Shown piece after piece: positions 51,475-59,447 of a DNA stretch of 64,000 nt; positions within the stretch are counted from its first letter, which is position 1; every line of letters starts with the position of its first letter. Where the stretch lies: positions 1,240,001-1,304,000 of the forward strand of contig CANLSF010000001.1 of assembly GCA_947493695.1 (NCBI GenBank), in the 5' to 3' direction. This stretch comes from an uncultured Kiloniellaceae bacterium (GTDB lineage Bacteria > Pseudomonadota > Alphaproteobacteria > Kiloniellales > Kiloniellaceae). The notes below the pieces were generated by a model. That model was not told where the DNA came from. It was given only the letters and a program-made list of their open reading frames with translations, and did no database searches. Position numbers and translations under genes: made by a program.

Positions 51475-51501
51475 CGGGGGTCAGGTCTTGATTTGTGCGT
51501 C
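51475..51501 (-). repeat. Island repeat, copy 11 (reverse), best-preserved
   Basis: Contains GGTCAGGTCTTGATTTGTGC flanked by GGGG on the left and GTC on the right; closest to the consensus and at the right border of the island. Confidence 0.75.
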
Positions 51502-51654
51502 AAGTGCTTTCATTGGTAGGCAGTTTGCCGCTTCATCGAGGTCACTCTGGATGACAAGCATGTCAAAGCTCTCGGCAACACCGCTTGCTAAGCCCTTGCT
51601 GATCGCGACTTGAAGCGCTCTGCGCTTTGCCTCCCTCTGATCTACAGAACGCAA
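51481..51654 (-). pseudogene. ParD-type antitoxin C-terminal remnant running into the repeat
   Basis: Directly after the MarR stop there is AGGAGG, then a TTG opening 57 codons. The product contains RRALQVAISKGLASGVAESF followed by DM, the C-terminal toxin-binding pattern of ParD antitoxins, but lacks the N-terminal ribbon-helix-helix. The frame ends at a TGA inside the island repeat (DAQIKT is encoded by the repeat). It therefore looks like a ParD gene cut at both ends, or a small protein newly fused to the repeat. No ParE is seen. Confidence 0.5.
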
Positions 51655-51663
51655 TTCAGCCTC

Positions 51664-52131
51664 CTACCTCAACCTCACCAACAACTCCATCAACACCTCC
51701 CGTTCCCGTTCACTCAGCGGCTCCAGCGTCTTATCCGTAATCTCAAACGCTTTCGGAAAAGCCCGCTCCGCCAGCGCGCGCCCCGCGTCGGTCAATCCCA
51801 CCAGCAGACGCCGGCTGTCCTCCGGGTCGGTCCAGGTTTTCGCTAAATCGCGTTTGGCGAGCCTTGCGATCACGCCCTTGATGGTGGCGGCGTCCATGGA
51901 GGTCAGGCGGCCCAGGCGGTTTTGGGAGCAGGAACCCAGCTCGTAGAGGCGGGCGATGGTGGCGAACTGGGTGGTCGTCAGGCCCTCGGGGATGGTCTCC
52001 GCGAAGATCGCCGTGTGGCGCTGGGAAACCTGGCGCAGGATGAAACCGAACTGGTCGTCGAGCTGATAGGACTCCTCCGCCGCGTCCTGGGGGGCGGGGG
52101 GCTCATTGGCGTTGACTGCGGTTCTCTTCAC
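51664..52131 (-). CDS. MarR family transcriptional regulator (island border)
   Basis: A 155-residue winged-helix regulator: FATIARLYELGSCSQNRLGR and MDAATIKGVIARLAKRDLAK form the HTH and WTDPEDSRRLLVGLTDAGR the wing. The start is a GTG at 52131. It follows the ABC transporter operon on the same strand after a 25-bp-arm hairpin, so it is separately transcribed. Two partial copies of its 3' end lie at 50227 and 49572, showing that this gene's end was used repeatedly as an insertion or recombination target. Signal unknown; ring-compound catabolism regulators are common in this family, and the operon next door would fit. Confidence 0.88.
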   Translation of the reverse strand: MKRTAVNANEPPAPQDAAEESYQLDDQFGFILRQVSQRHTAIFAETIPEGLTTTQFATIARLYELGSCSQNRLGRLTSMDAATIKGVIARLAKRDLAKTWTDPEDSRRLLVGLTDAGRALAERAFPKAFEITDKTLEPLSEREREVLMELLVRLR

Positions 52132-52227
52132 GGGCTTCTCGTTTTTTGTTTTAGGTTCGCAGTTGCTTTGCAGTGTCGCATTTTTTGACGCGGCGGCCGG
52201 TTTTTTGTTTAGCCCAGCTCGGTGCCG

Positions 52228-52291
52228 GCCCTCTCCCCCTCCCGGCCACCCACATGATAATTCCGATGGGTGGCCGGGAGGGGGAGAGGGC
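52228..52291. terminator. Perfect inverted repeat, 25-bp arms, 14-bp loop
   Basis: Left arm 52228-52252 (begins GCCCTCTCCCCCTCCC) and right arm 52267-52291 are exact complements over 25 bp. It lies between the end of the ABC-transporter operon and the MarR gene. It may terminate the operon (no T-tract follows) or be a REP-like mobile palindrome; the perfect arms favour a recently moved or maintained element. Confidence 0.6.
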
Positions 52292-52369
52292 TGGTGCCGG
52301 TTTCGATGTCAGTCGAAACTTAATCAAACTCGCAAGGAGTGGGCCGGCACCGCACTTAACTAAAAAAAC

Positions 52370-53071
52370 TTACACACTCAAATACGCCTTGCGGACCTCT
52401 TCGTTATTTTCCAGCTCTTCAATCGTCCCATCGTACTGTACGGCGCCGCGCTCGATGATATAGGCGCGGTCGGCGACCAGCTTGGCGAAGTGCAGGTTCT
52501 GTTCCGACAGCAGGATGGTCAGGCCGAGTTTCTTCAGTTCGCGGATGGTGAAGGCGACCTGTTCGACGATCACCGGCGCCAGGCCCTCGGAGGGTTCATC
52601 CAGCAGCACGAATTTCGGGTTGCCCATGAGCGTGCGCGCGATGGTCAGCATCTGCTGCTCGCCGCCGCTCATGGCGCCGCCCAGATTCTTACGCCGCTCC
52701 TGCAGGTTCGGGAAGAGCTCGAAGAGCTTTTCCGGGGTCCATTCCGGGGCGCCTGCGCGCGGGGGCTGACGGCCGACCTCCAGGTTCTCCAGGATGGTCA
52801 GGTCGGTAAAGATGCGGCGTTCTTCCGGCACGTAGCCCACGCCCAGCTTGGCGATCTTGTGCGGCGGCATGGCGGTGATGTCCTGCCCGGCGTAGGTGAT
52901 CCTGCCCGACTGCGCGGCGACCAGCCGCATGATGCTTTTCATCGTCGTCGACTTGCCCGCGCCGTTGCGGCCCAGCAGGGCGACGACCTCGCCGTCCGAC
53001 ACCGAGAGTGAAAGATCGTGCAGGATGTGGGCGCGCCCGTAGAAAGCGTTGATGCGTTCAAGTTCAAGCAT
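52370..53071 (-). CDS. livF: Branched-chain-type ABC transporter ATPase LivF
   Basis: A 233-residue ATP-binding subunit: Walker A GRNGAGKST, Q-loop region, signature MSGGEQQML, Walker B FVLLDEPSEGL and the H-loop-position residue near LLSEQN. Size and the short C-terminus are typical of LivF. The ATG at 53071 overlaps the livG end by 8 bp; longer frames upstream are inside livG. Last gene of the operon; a hairpin follows. Confidence 0.93.
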   Translation of the reverse strand: MLELERINAFYGRAHILHDLSLSVSDGEVVALLGRNGAGKSTTMKSIMRLVAAQSGRITYAGQDITAMPPHKIAKLGVGYVPEERRIFTDLTILENLEVGRQPPRAGAPEWTPEKLFELFPNLQERRKNLGGAMSGGEQQMLTIARTLMGNPKFVLLDEPSEGLAPVIVEQVAFTIRELKKLGLTILLSEQNLHFAKLVADRAYIIERGAVQYDGTIEELENNEEVRKAYLSV

Positions 53072-53885
53072 TGGCCAAACCCTCTTTATCAACGCTCCCA
53101 TCTGCGGACTGACCTGTGTCAGCGTCCTCTTGTTCCCCGAAGGTCGAACCGCCGCCCAGGTAAACCTCCTGCACGCGCGGATTGGCGCGCACCTCATCGA
53201 CGCTGCCGTCCGCCAGGATCTCGCCCCGGTTCAGTACCAAGACTCTGTGAGCGTGCGCGAAGACCACGTCCATATCGTGTTCGGTGAAAAGCACGCCGAT
53301 TTTGCGCTCCTTCACGATGTCGGCGGTCAACTGCATCAGGCCGACCCGTTCTTTCGGCGCCATGCCGGCGGTGGGCTCATCCATCAGCAGCAGGCGCGGG
53401 CTGTGGGCGAGGGCGATGGCCAGCTCCAGGCGCTTCAGATCGCCGTAGGCCAGGACCGAGGCCGCGCGTTCCGCCTGGCTCTCCATGCCGACCAGCTCCA
53501 GCAGGGCGTGTGCTTCGGGACGGTGGCGGCGCGACGCGGGCGGCCAGACCGAGAAGATGCCCCGGTGGTGGGAGATCAGCGCCATCTGCACATTCTCCAT
53601 CACTGTCATGGAGGCGTAGGTCGCGGTGATCTGAAAGGTGCGGCCGACGCCCATGCGCCAGATCTTGCGCGGGGTCTGACCGATCAGCTCCCGCCCGTTC
53701 AGCTTGACCGACCCCTCGTCCGGCTTGAGCTGGCCGTAGAGCATGTTGAAGCAGGTGGTCTTGCCCGCGCCGTTGGGACCGATCAGCGCCAGCAGCTCGC
53801 CTTCCTTTAGATCCAGCGAGACCGCGTTGACCGCGTTCACGCCGCCGAAGGATTTGGTGAGGCCGCGGACTTCCAGGAAAGACAT
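53064..53885 (-). CDS. livG: Branched-chain-type ABC transporter ATPase LivG
   Basis: A 273-residue ATPase: Walker A GPNGAGKTT, the LivG-specific RTFQITATYASMTVMENV region, signature LAYGDLKRLELA (degenerate LSGGQ), Walker B LLLMDEPTAGM and the H-loop TEHDMDVV. The last ~25 residues are an unusual acidic tail. It is joined to the permease stop by a 1-bp TGATG overlap, so expression is coupled. It energises the fused permease with LivF. Confidence 0.94.
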   Translation of the reverse strand: MSFLEVRGLTKSFGGVNAVNAVSLDLKEGELLALIGPNGAGKTTCFNMLYGQLKPDEGSVKLNGRELIGQTPRKIWRMGVGRTFQITATYASMTVMENVQMALISHHRGIFSVWPPASRRHRPEAHALLELVGMESQAERAASVLAYGDLKRLELAIALAHSPRLLLMDEPTAGMAPKERVGLMQLTADIVKERKIGVLFTEHDMDVVFAHAHRVLVLNRGEILADGSVDEVRANPRVQEVYLGGGSTFGEQEDADTGQSADGSVDKEGLANA

Positions 53886-55753
53886 CAGGCCGCCTCCTCT
53901 TCAGGTTTGCCGGGCGCCGCACCGAGGCGGTTCCTGACCCACTGGCCGACCCCGACCAGACCGTTGGGCAGCAGGATCACGATGCCGATGATCATCAGGC
54001 CGAGGAAGAGACGCCAGTACTCGAAGCGTGACAGCCAGTCCTGCAGCAGGGTAAAGACCACGCCGCCGGCCAGCGGTCCGAAGAGCGACTGTACGCCGCC
54101 CAGGAAGACGATGATCAGCGCGTCGAAGGAGCGGGCGATCTCCAACTCCGTGGGAAAGATACTGCCCTTGGCGAAGACGAAGAGCGCGCCGGCCAGCCCG
54201 GACATGAAGCCCGCGAAGATGAAGGCCGACCACTGGACCAGCCGCACGTTGATGCCGATGGCCTCACTGCGCAGCGCCGAATCCCGGCCGCCGCGCAGGG
54301 CATAGCCGAAGGGGGTATAGGCCATGAAGAGCAGCGTGGCGATGCCGCCCAGGCCAAGCGTGAGGACCAGGTAATAGTAGGCCGTGGTGCCGCTGGCCCA
54401 GGCGCTCGGCCAGATGCCCAGGATACCGTCGTCGCCGCCGGTCACGTCACCCCACTGGAAGGCAACGGACCAGACCACCTGCGCGAAAGCCAGGGTCAGC
54501 ATCGCGAAGTAAACGCCCGACAGCCTCACGCAGAACCAGCCGATGACCAGCGCCAGCAGACCGGCGGCCAGGGGGGCGAAGAGCATGGCCATCTCCATGG
54601 GCGCCTCGGCATACTGCACCAGCAGCGCCGCCGCGTAAGCGCCGCCCCCGAAGGTCGCCGCGTGACCGAAAGAGACCAGACCGCCCAGCCCCAGGATGAA
54701 ATGCAGGCTGGTCGCAAAGAGGCAGGCGATGATCACGTCGGCCAGCAGGACCTGCAGGAAGGTGCCACCGAAGAGGGGTACGGCGGTCAGCGCAATGGCG
54801 GCGGCGGCGAGCGCCAGCCAGAGCCGGCCAGAGAAAGCGCGCAGCGGCGCTTCCGGCGGGCCTTGGCTGCCGTGACTGCCGAGGGTTTCCGGACGCCCGA
54901 AGAGGCCCCAGGGGCGGAAGATCAGCACCACCGCCATGACCACGAACATCAGGACCAGAGTGCTTTGAGGGAGGAGCTGCACACCGAAGACATTGAGCTC
55001 CGAGATGATCAGGGCGGCCACGAAGGCGCCCGGGATGGATCCCATGCCGCCGATCACGACGACTACGAAAACCGGCGCCAGGATGTTGAAATCCATCAGC
55101 AGGTCGGCGCCGCCTTTGGGCAACTGCGCCGCGCCGCCGATCCCGGCCAGGGCCGAACCCAGAAAGAAGACACCGCTGAAAAGCCAGGACTGATTGACGC
55201 CCAGCGCGCCGACCATCTCGCGGTCCTGCGTCGCCGCGCGCACCAGAATGCCGACACGGGTTTTGTTGAAGAGAAACCAGAGGCCGCCCAAAACCAGGAA
55301 CGAGAGGAAGATCAGAACCAGGTCGTAGCTCGGGAGGAGTTGGTCGCCGATTTTCACCACGCCCTCGAAGCCGGGCGAGCGCTTGCCGATCAAATCGTCC
55401 GGCCCCCAGATCAGCAGCGTGAGATCCTGGATCACCAGAATGACCCCGAAGGTCGCCACCAACTGAAAGAGCTCCGGCGATTTATAGATCGGCCGCAGCA
55501 CACCCATCTCGACAATCAGGCCGATCACGCCGACCGCGACGCCGGCCAGCAGGATGCTCGCCCAGAAGCCGATGAAGCCGGGCAGCACGGTCATCAGCGA
55601 ATAGCCGATGAAGGCGCCCAGCATGTAAAAGGAGCCGTGGGAGAAATTGACCACCCGGGTGACGCCGAAGATGATCGAGAGTCCCGAGGCAACCAGGAAC
55701 AATGCAGCCGCGTTGGACAGGCCGGTCAGAATTTGAACGACGAAGAAATCCAT
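53885..55753 (-). CDS. Fused LivH-LivM permease of branched-chain-type ABC importer
   Basis: A 622-residue protein joining two permeases normally encoded separately. Residues 1-~290 match LivH (start FFVVQILTGLSNAAALFLVA, NFSHGSFYMLGAFIGY; end GLFGRPETLG). Residues ~310-600 match LivM (LGLGGLVSFGHAATFGGGAY, LRGGRDSALRSEAIGINV, PLAGGVVFTLLQDWLSRF). Each half has ~8 helices. The fusion would fix a 1:1 pairing. Substrate is set by the binding protein upstream; the operon context suggests a carboxylated ring compound rather than leucine. Confidence 0.92.
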   Translation of the reverse strand: MDFFVVQILTGLSNAAALFLVASGLSIIFGVTRVVNFSHGSFYMLGAFIGYSLMTVLPGFIGFWASILLAGVAVGVIGLIVEMGVLRPIYKSPELFQLVATFGVILVIQDLTLLIWGPDDLIGKRSPGFEGVVKIGDQLLPSYDLVLIFLSFLVLGGLWFLFNKTRVGILVRAATQDREMVGALGVNQSWLFSGVFFLGSALAGIGGAAQLPKGGADLLMDFNILAPVFVVVVIGGMGSIPGAFVAALIISELNVFGVQLLPQSTLVLMFVVMAVVLIFRPWGLFGRPETLGSHGSQGPPEAPLRAFSGRLWLALAAAAIALTAVPLFGGTFLQVLLADVIIACLFATSLHFILGLGGLVSFGHAATFGGGAYAAALLVQYAEAPMEMAMLFAPLAAGLLALVIGWFCVRLSGVYFAMLTLAFAQVVWSVAFQWGDVTGGDDGILGIWPSAWASGTTAYYYLVLTLGLGGIATLLFMAYTPFGYALRGGRDSALRSEAIGINVRLVQWSAFIFAGFMSGLAGALFVFAKGSIFPTELEIARSFDALIIVFLGGVQSLFGPLAGGVVFTLLQDWLSRFEYWRLFLGLMIIGIVILLPNGLVGVGQWVRNRLGAAPGKPEEEAA

Positions 55754-55989
55754 CTGATCTCGCTAACTCTGGAGCCCCTGACTCACATATGCCTATGGCT
55801 TACGAAGGGCTGTGACTTTTGTCTGTCATAACGAAAAGATTTGGGGATAAAAACGCGGCTTTTCGTTCGTAAGGGGCGCTCTCCCGGTGGAGCGGAGCGC
55901 GATCGTTCTTGATTGAAGCAATCAAGGACGTGAATCGCCCTCCCACTACCTGTTTTCTCCACCGGAAGTGCATTAGACGCGACGCCGGA

Positions 55990-57198
55990 TCAGTCCGTGG
56001 CCGGGCGCAGTTTCTTGACCTCTGCGTCGGAGGGCAGGTAGTTGGCGCCTTTCTTGTAGGCCCAGTCGATCATCTTGCCCTTACCGTCTTTGACGGTGGT
56101 CGTACCGACCCAGGCGCCCATGGTGGATTGATGATCGATCGCCCGGTAAGTGATTTCGCCAGAAGGCGTATCGAGAGTTAACCCCTTCATGGCATCGACC
56201 AGTGCTTCGGTCTCGGTGGAGCCCGCTTTCTCGATGGCGGCGGCGATGCTCAGCATGGTGTTGTAGCCGACCAGGGAGCCGATCCGGGGATAGTCGTCCC
56301 AGCGTTTCTGGTAATCCGCGACGAAGGCTTTGTGGGCCGGTTCCGCGATATCGTACCAGGGATAGCCGGTGACCACCCAACCTTCAGGAGCTTCGTCTTT
56401 CAGAGGGTCGAGATACTCCGGCTCACCGGTCAGAAGGCCCAGGATCAGCCGGTCTTTGAAGAGTCCGCGCAGCTCGCCTTCCCGTACGAATTTCGCCAGA
56501 TCTCCGCCGAAAGTCACGTTGTAGACCGCATCGGGCTTGGAGGCTTCAAGCGCCTGGATCTCAGCACCTGCGTCGATTTTGAAGAGGCCGGGCCACTGCT
56601 CGGTGACAAATTCCACGTCAGGCCGTTTCGCCATCAGCGCCTTTTTGAAGGCCGCGACTGCGTCCTTTCCGTAGGCGTAGTTCGGCGCAATCGTCGCCCA
56701 GCGTTTTGCCGGATTTTCAGCAGCGATTTCCGCCAGCATGCTTGCCTGCATGTGGGTCGAAGGCCGCAGGCGGAAGGTGTAGCGGTTACCCTTACCCCAG
56801 ACCAGCGCATCGGCCAGCGGTTCTGCGGCAAGATACAGGCGTTTCTTCTGCCCGGCGTAGGAAGCCAGCGCCAGACCGACGTGGCTGAAGAGCGAGCCGG
56901 AGATCATGACGACCTCGTCGCTGGTGAAAAGTTCCTCAGCAATCTTAATGGCTTCGCCGGGTTTGCCCTGGTCATCGCGCGAGACCAGCTCCAGCTGCTT
57001 ACCCATCACACCGCCAGCGGCATTGATGGTCTCGATCGCCAGGACGGCTCCGTTTTTGTAGGGGATCGTGTGTCCGGGCAGGCGTTTGTAGCTGTTGATA
57101 TCGCCGATTTTAATCGTGTCCGCGGCGAAGGCCGCGGTTCCCATGACGTTCGCGGCCATTGCGGCTGCGGCCGTCAGGCCAACCAGTTTCCTGTACAT
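55990..57198 (-). CDS. ABC transporter substrate-binding protein (LivJ-like)
   Basis: A 402-residue periplasmic binding protein of the Peripla_BP_6 family with a signal peptide (to AAFAADTIKIG). The class I fold signatures are YKNGAVLAIETINAAGGVMG, LVSRDDQGKPGEAIKIAEEL and the second-lobe SLVGYNTMLSIAAAIEKAG. AGGAGAG lies ~6 nt before the ATG. A 236-bp gap separates it from the permease gene; no terminator is obvious, so they are probably one transcript. Binding-pocket residues are not assignable by eye. Confidence 0.92.
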   Translation of the reverse strand: MYRKLVGLTAAAAMAANVMGTAAFAADTIKIGDINSYKRLPGHTIPYKNGAVLAIETINAAGGVMGKQLELVSRDDQGKPGEAIKIAEELFTSDEVVMISGSLFSHVGLALASYAGQKKRLYLAAEPLADALVWGKGNRYTFRLRPSTHMQASMLAEIAAENPAKRWATIAPNYAYGKDAVAAFKKALMAKRPDVEFVTEQWPGLFKIDAGAEIQALEASKPDAVYNVTFGGDLAKFVREGELRGLFKDRLILGLLTGEPEYLDPLKDEAPEGWVVTGYPWYDIAEPAHKAFVADYQKRWDDYPRIGSLVGYNTMLSIAAAIEKAGSTETEALVDAMKGLTLDTPSGEITYRAIDHQSTMGAWVGTTTVKDGKGKMIDWAYKKGANYLPSDAEVKKLRPATD

Positions 57199-57264
57199 GT
57201 CTTCTCTCCTGTATTGTCCATTCTTGTTATTTTCTTATGCCCGGATCGGGAGCCTGGTTCGGCT

Positions 57265-58332
57265 CTATTGGGCGGCCGTTTGTGATGCTTCTCCTGTTGC
57301 GTTCGGATCTTGCGGCGTTTCCGCGGCGATCATCCTGTCGACGATGCGCCGGTAGAAATTCGGGCCCTTGTCAATGGCAAGCCGGATCGGGCGGCGGCTG
57401 CGGGGCCGCAGTTCCTCCTCCTGAATCGCCTCCAGGATTTCCTTATCTTCGGCAAAGGCGACCCGGAACATTTCATCCATCTGGGTTGCCGCGGTCTCGT
57501 CCTCCACCGCGGTGTTGCGCAGATGCATCCAGCGATCGATGGTGTAAGTGGCATTGACGGGCGTCATGAAGTGCAGCGCGAATATCCGCACGCCTTCGTC
57601 CCGCCTGTCCTCCGGGAGTTCCAGCGCGGCATCGGAACTGCCGAAGTCGATCGCCGCCACGCAGGGCGGGTGCAGATAGTAATAGTGCCAGCGGTCGACA
57701 TTGCCCGAGAAACCGCCGAATTTCTGAAAGAAACCGATGGGCGGAGCGTCGCGGATCCAGCGGGAGGTGACGATGACATCGCCTTCCTTCTCGGTGCTGA
57801 CCGGCACGTCTTCGCTGGCCGCGTTGCCCAGTGTCGTGGGGTGAACGAAACTCACATGCGCCGGATCGCAGAGGTTTTCAGCGACATTGAGATAGTTTGA
57901 TTTCAGATGCAGCGCATCGCCGTGGTGCGTTGACCAGTTCGGGTCGGTGAATTGGGGCAGGTCGAAGATCGTCTTCGGATCCGCCAGTTCAGCATCGCCC
58001 ATCCAGATCCAGACTATGCCATGGCGTTCGTGAGTCGGGTAGGCGCGGACAAAGGCGCTGGCGGGGATGGTTTCCTGCCCTGGAATACGCACGCACTGAC
58101 CAGCGTCGTCAAAAGTCATGCCGTGGTAGCCGCACTGTATGCAGTCGTCTTTCAGCTTGCCCTTTGAGAGCGGCATCAGGCGGTGCGGACAACGGTCTTC
58201 CAGGGCTGCAACGCCGCCATCGTTCTTGCGGTATAGGACGACGTTCTCTTCAAGGATCGTTGCGCGCGTAAGAGAGCGGTCGAATTCGCTCGACCAGCCC
58301 GCGACGTACCAAGTGTTTCGAACGTATTCCAT
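57265..58332 (-). CDS. Rieske-type aromatic ring-hydroxylating oxygenase, alpha subunit
   Basis: A 355-residue oxygenase of the VanA-like group (single-component terminal oxygenase). The Rieske centre is CPH (48-50) ... CGYH (67-70), 2Fe-2S. The mononuclear iron site is in NVAENLCDPAHVSFVH (~153-168), with the Asp that links neighbouring subunits. The start EYVRNTWYVAGW is typical, and the ATG at 58332 has GGAGG 8 nt upstream (the frame from 58410 is rejected). Electrons should come from the ferredoxin gene just upstream; a flavin reductase is not in view. Typical reactions are O-demethylation or ring hydroxylation. Confidence 0.92.
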   Translation of the reverse strand: MEYVRNTWYVAGWSSEFDRSLTRATILEENVVLYRKNDGGVAALEDRCPHRLMPLSKGKLKDDCIQCGYHGMTFDDAGQCVRIPGQETIPASAFVRAYPTHERHGIVWIWMGDAELADPKTIFDLPQFTDPNWSTHHGDALHLKSNYLNVAENLCDPAHVSFVHPTTLGNAASEDVPVSTEKEGDVIVTSRWIRDAPPIGFFQKFGGFSGNVDRWHYYYLHPPCVAAIDFGSSDAALELPEDRRDEGVRIFALHFMTPVNATYTIDRWMHLRNTAVEDETAATQMDEMFRVAFAEDKEILEAIQEEELRPRSRRPIRLAIDKGPNFYRRIVDRMIAAETPQDPNATGEASQTAAQ

Positions 58333-58400
58333 CACCTTTTCCTCCAGCGGCCTCCGCCGCACTTCCTCTCCAAGGCTGGTCAGGTTCAACGCCGCAGGCG

Positions 58401-58715
58401 CTAATCCCAATCAGGCGCGATCACAACCTTCAACCCGTCCGTTGCTTCCGACAGTGTGATCTGACAGGACAGGCGCGAGTTCTCCTGCACGTCGAAAGCT
58501 TCATCCAGCATGTCCTGCTCTTCGTCTGCAGGCGTATCCAGCTTGGCGTACCAATCGTTGTCGACATAGATGTGACAGGTCGCGCAGGCGCAGCAGCCAT
58601 CACACTCCGCCTTGATCCCCATGTCGGCGTCGCGCAGCACACGCATCAGCACCTGCCCCGGTTTGGCGGGCAGTTCATGGGTTTTACCTTCGCGGTCGAT
58701 CACGGATACAATCAT
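58401..58715 (-). CDS. 2Fe-2S ferredoxin (adrenodoxin type)
   Basis: A 104-residue electron carrier. The cluster cysteines are C38, C44, C47 (C-x5-C-x2-C in ECDGCCACATC) and C84 (RLSCQI), the adrenodoxin/putidaredoxin arrangement. The ATG at 58715 has GAGGGG 4 nt upstream; the longer frame from 58790 is rejected. It is 68 bp before the Rieske oxygenase and probably reduces it, or the Mo-hydroxylase chain. Confidence 0.92.
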   Translation of the reverse strand: MIVSVIDREGKTHELPAKPGQVLMRVLRDADMGIKAECDGCCACATCHIYVDNDWYAKLDTPADEEQDMLDEAFDVQENSRLSCQITLSEATDGLKVVIAPDWD

Positions 58716-58862
58716 ATTCCCCTCGTCGTTCTGAAGTTCTGGCCTAACCGGGCCATTTGAATTGAGCCATCTGTAATGCGGTATTTCCAACCGGATGGCT
58801 ATTCGTTTGTGACCTTCGGAACGTCAAATTTCTCTCCTGTGACGGTCGACGCAGCGCCTGCT

Positions 58863-59447
58863 TTAGCGCAGCCCGTCCTCGCCGATAGCTTCATCCGCTT
58901 TCAGGCCACCAACTCTTGGTAGCGGACGCCCGGAGTCCGTCACCGATACGGCGACCATAATTTCGTTTGCGCGGGGGGCATCGGGAATACGCACCTCAAT
59001 GCCGTCAAAGTGACTGCGCACGTAGGCGGCGTCCTTGTGTCCTAGTGGCACATCCAATGCCTGCCCGGGACCACCCATTTTCTTTGATGACGGCACCAGA
59101 GCTGCGCCTTTTTCAACAGCTTTGCGCAGCGGCGCACCGAGGCGGGGATGCAAGATGGCGGCGGCGTGTTCCAGTTCGCCGTTTTCGCCAACCATGGCGG
59201 CCTTTCCATAGCTCTCAGCCTGCGCTGCTTCAATGCCAAGCGCCGCGACACAGGCGTCCCCCAGAAGTCCGCCCAGCTCAGCACCTATCTCCATCAGGGG
59301 ATCCAGATCTTCGACGTACTTGCCGGCAAAAGGATTCTCGATCACCGCCACAGCCACTGCTTTGCGGGTGGGTGGCGAGATTTCGCGTCCGATTTCTTTG
59401 TAGGTCTGTTCGACCGATGTGACGATTTTTCTGATTTTGGCGCTCAT
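58863..59447 (-). CDS. AA_synth (DUF1185) family protein, copy 2
   Basis: A 194-residue protein of the 'amino acid synthesis' family: VAVAVIENPFAGKYVEDL, the GENGELEHAAAILHPRLGAP strand-loop, ALVPSSKKMGGPGQALDVPL and YVRSHFDGIEVRIPDAPRAN. It is a paralogue of the next gene (shared NPFAGxYVE, VPSxKKxGGPG, YVRSHFDxIEV and EDGLR ending). Its ATG overlaps that gene's stop as ATGA. The family has a chorismate-mutase-like fold and no proven reaction; amidase-type chemistry is a guess from the setting. Confidence 0.85.
   Translation of the reverse strand: MSAKIRKIVTSVEQTYKEIGREISPPTRKAVAVAVIENPFAGKYVEDLDPLMEIGAELGGLLGDACVAALGIEAAQAESYGKAAMVGENGELEHAAAILHPRLGAPLRKAVEKGAALVPSSKKMGGPGQALDVPLGHKDAAYVRSHFDGIEVRIPDAPRANEIMVAVSVTDSGRPLPRVGGLKADEAIGEDGLR

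Noticed and set aside
44985..51501. Classical integron or CRISPR array
   Set aside because: Repeats are irregularly spaced, occur in both orientations and enclose full genes; no integrase, attI, attC fold or Cas gene is seen, and spacers are not of uniform length.
54662..55831. Plus-strand frame of 389 codons
   Set aside because: Antisense to the fused LivHM permease; highly charged, low-complexity product typical of antisense to membrane genes.
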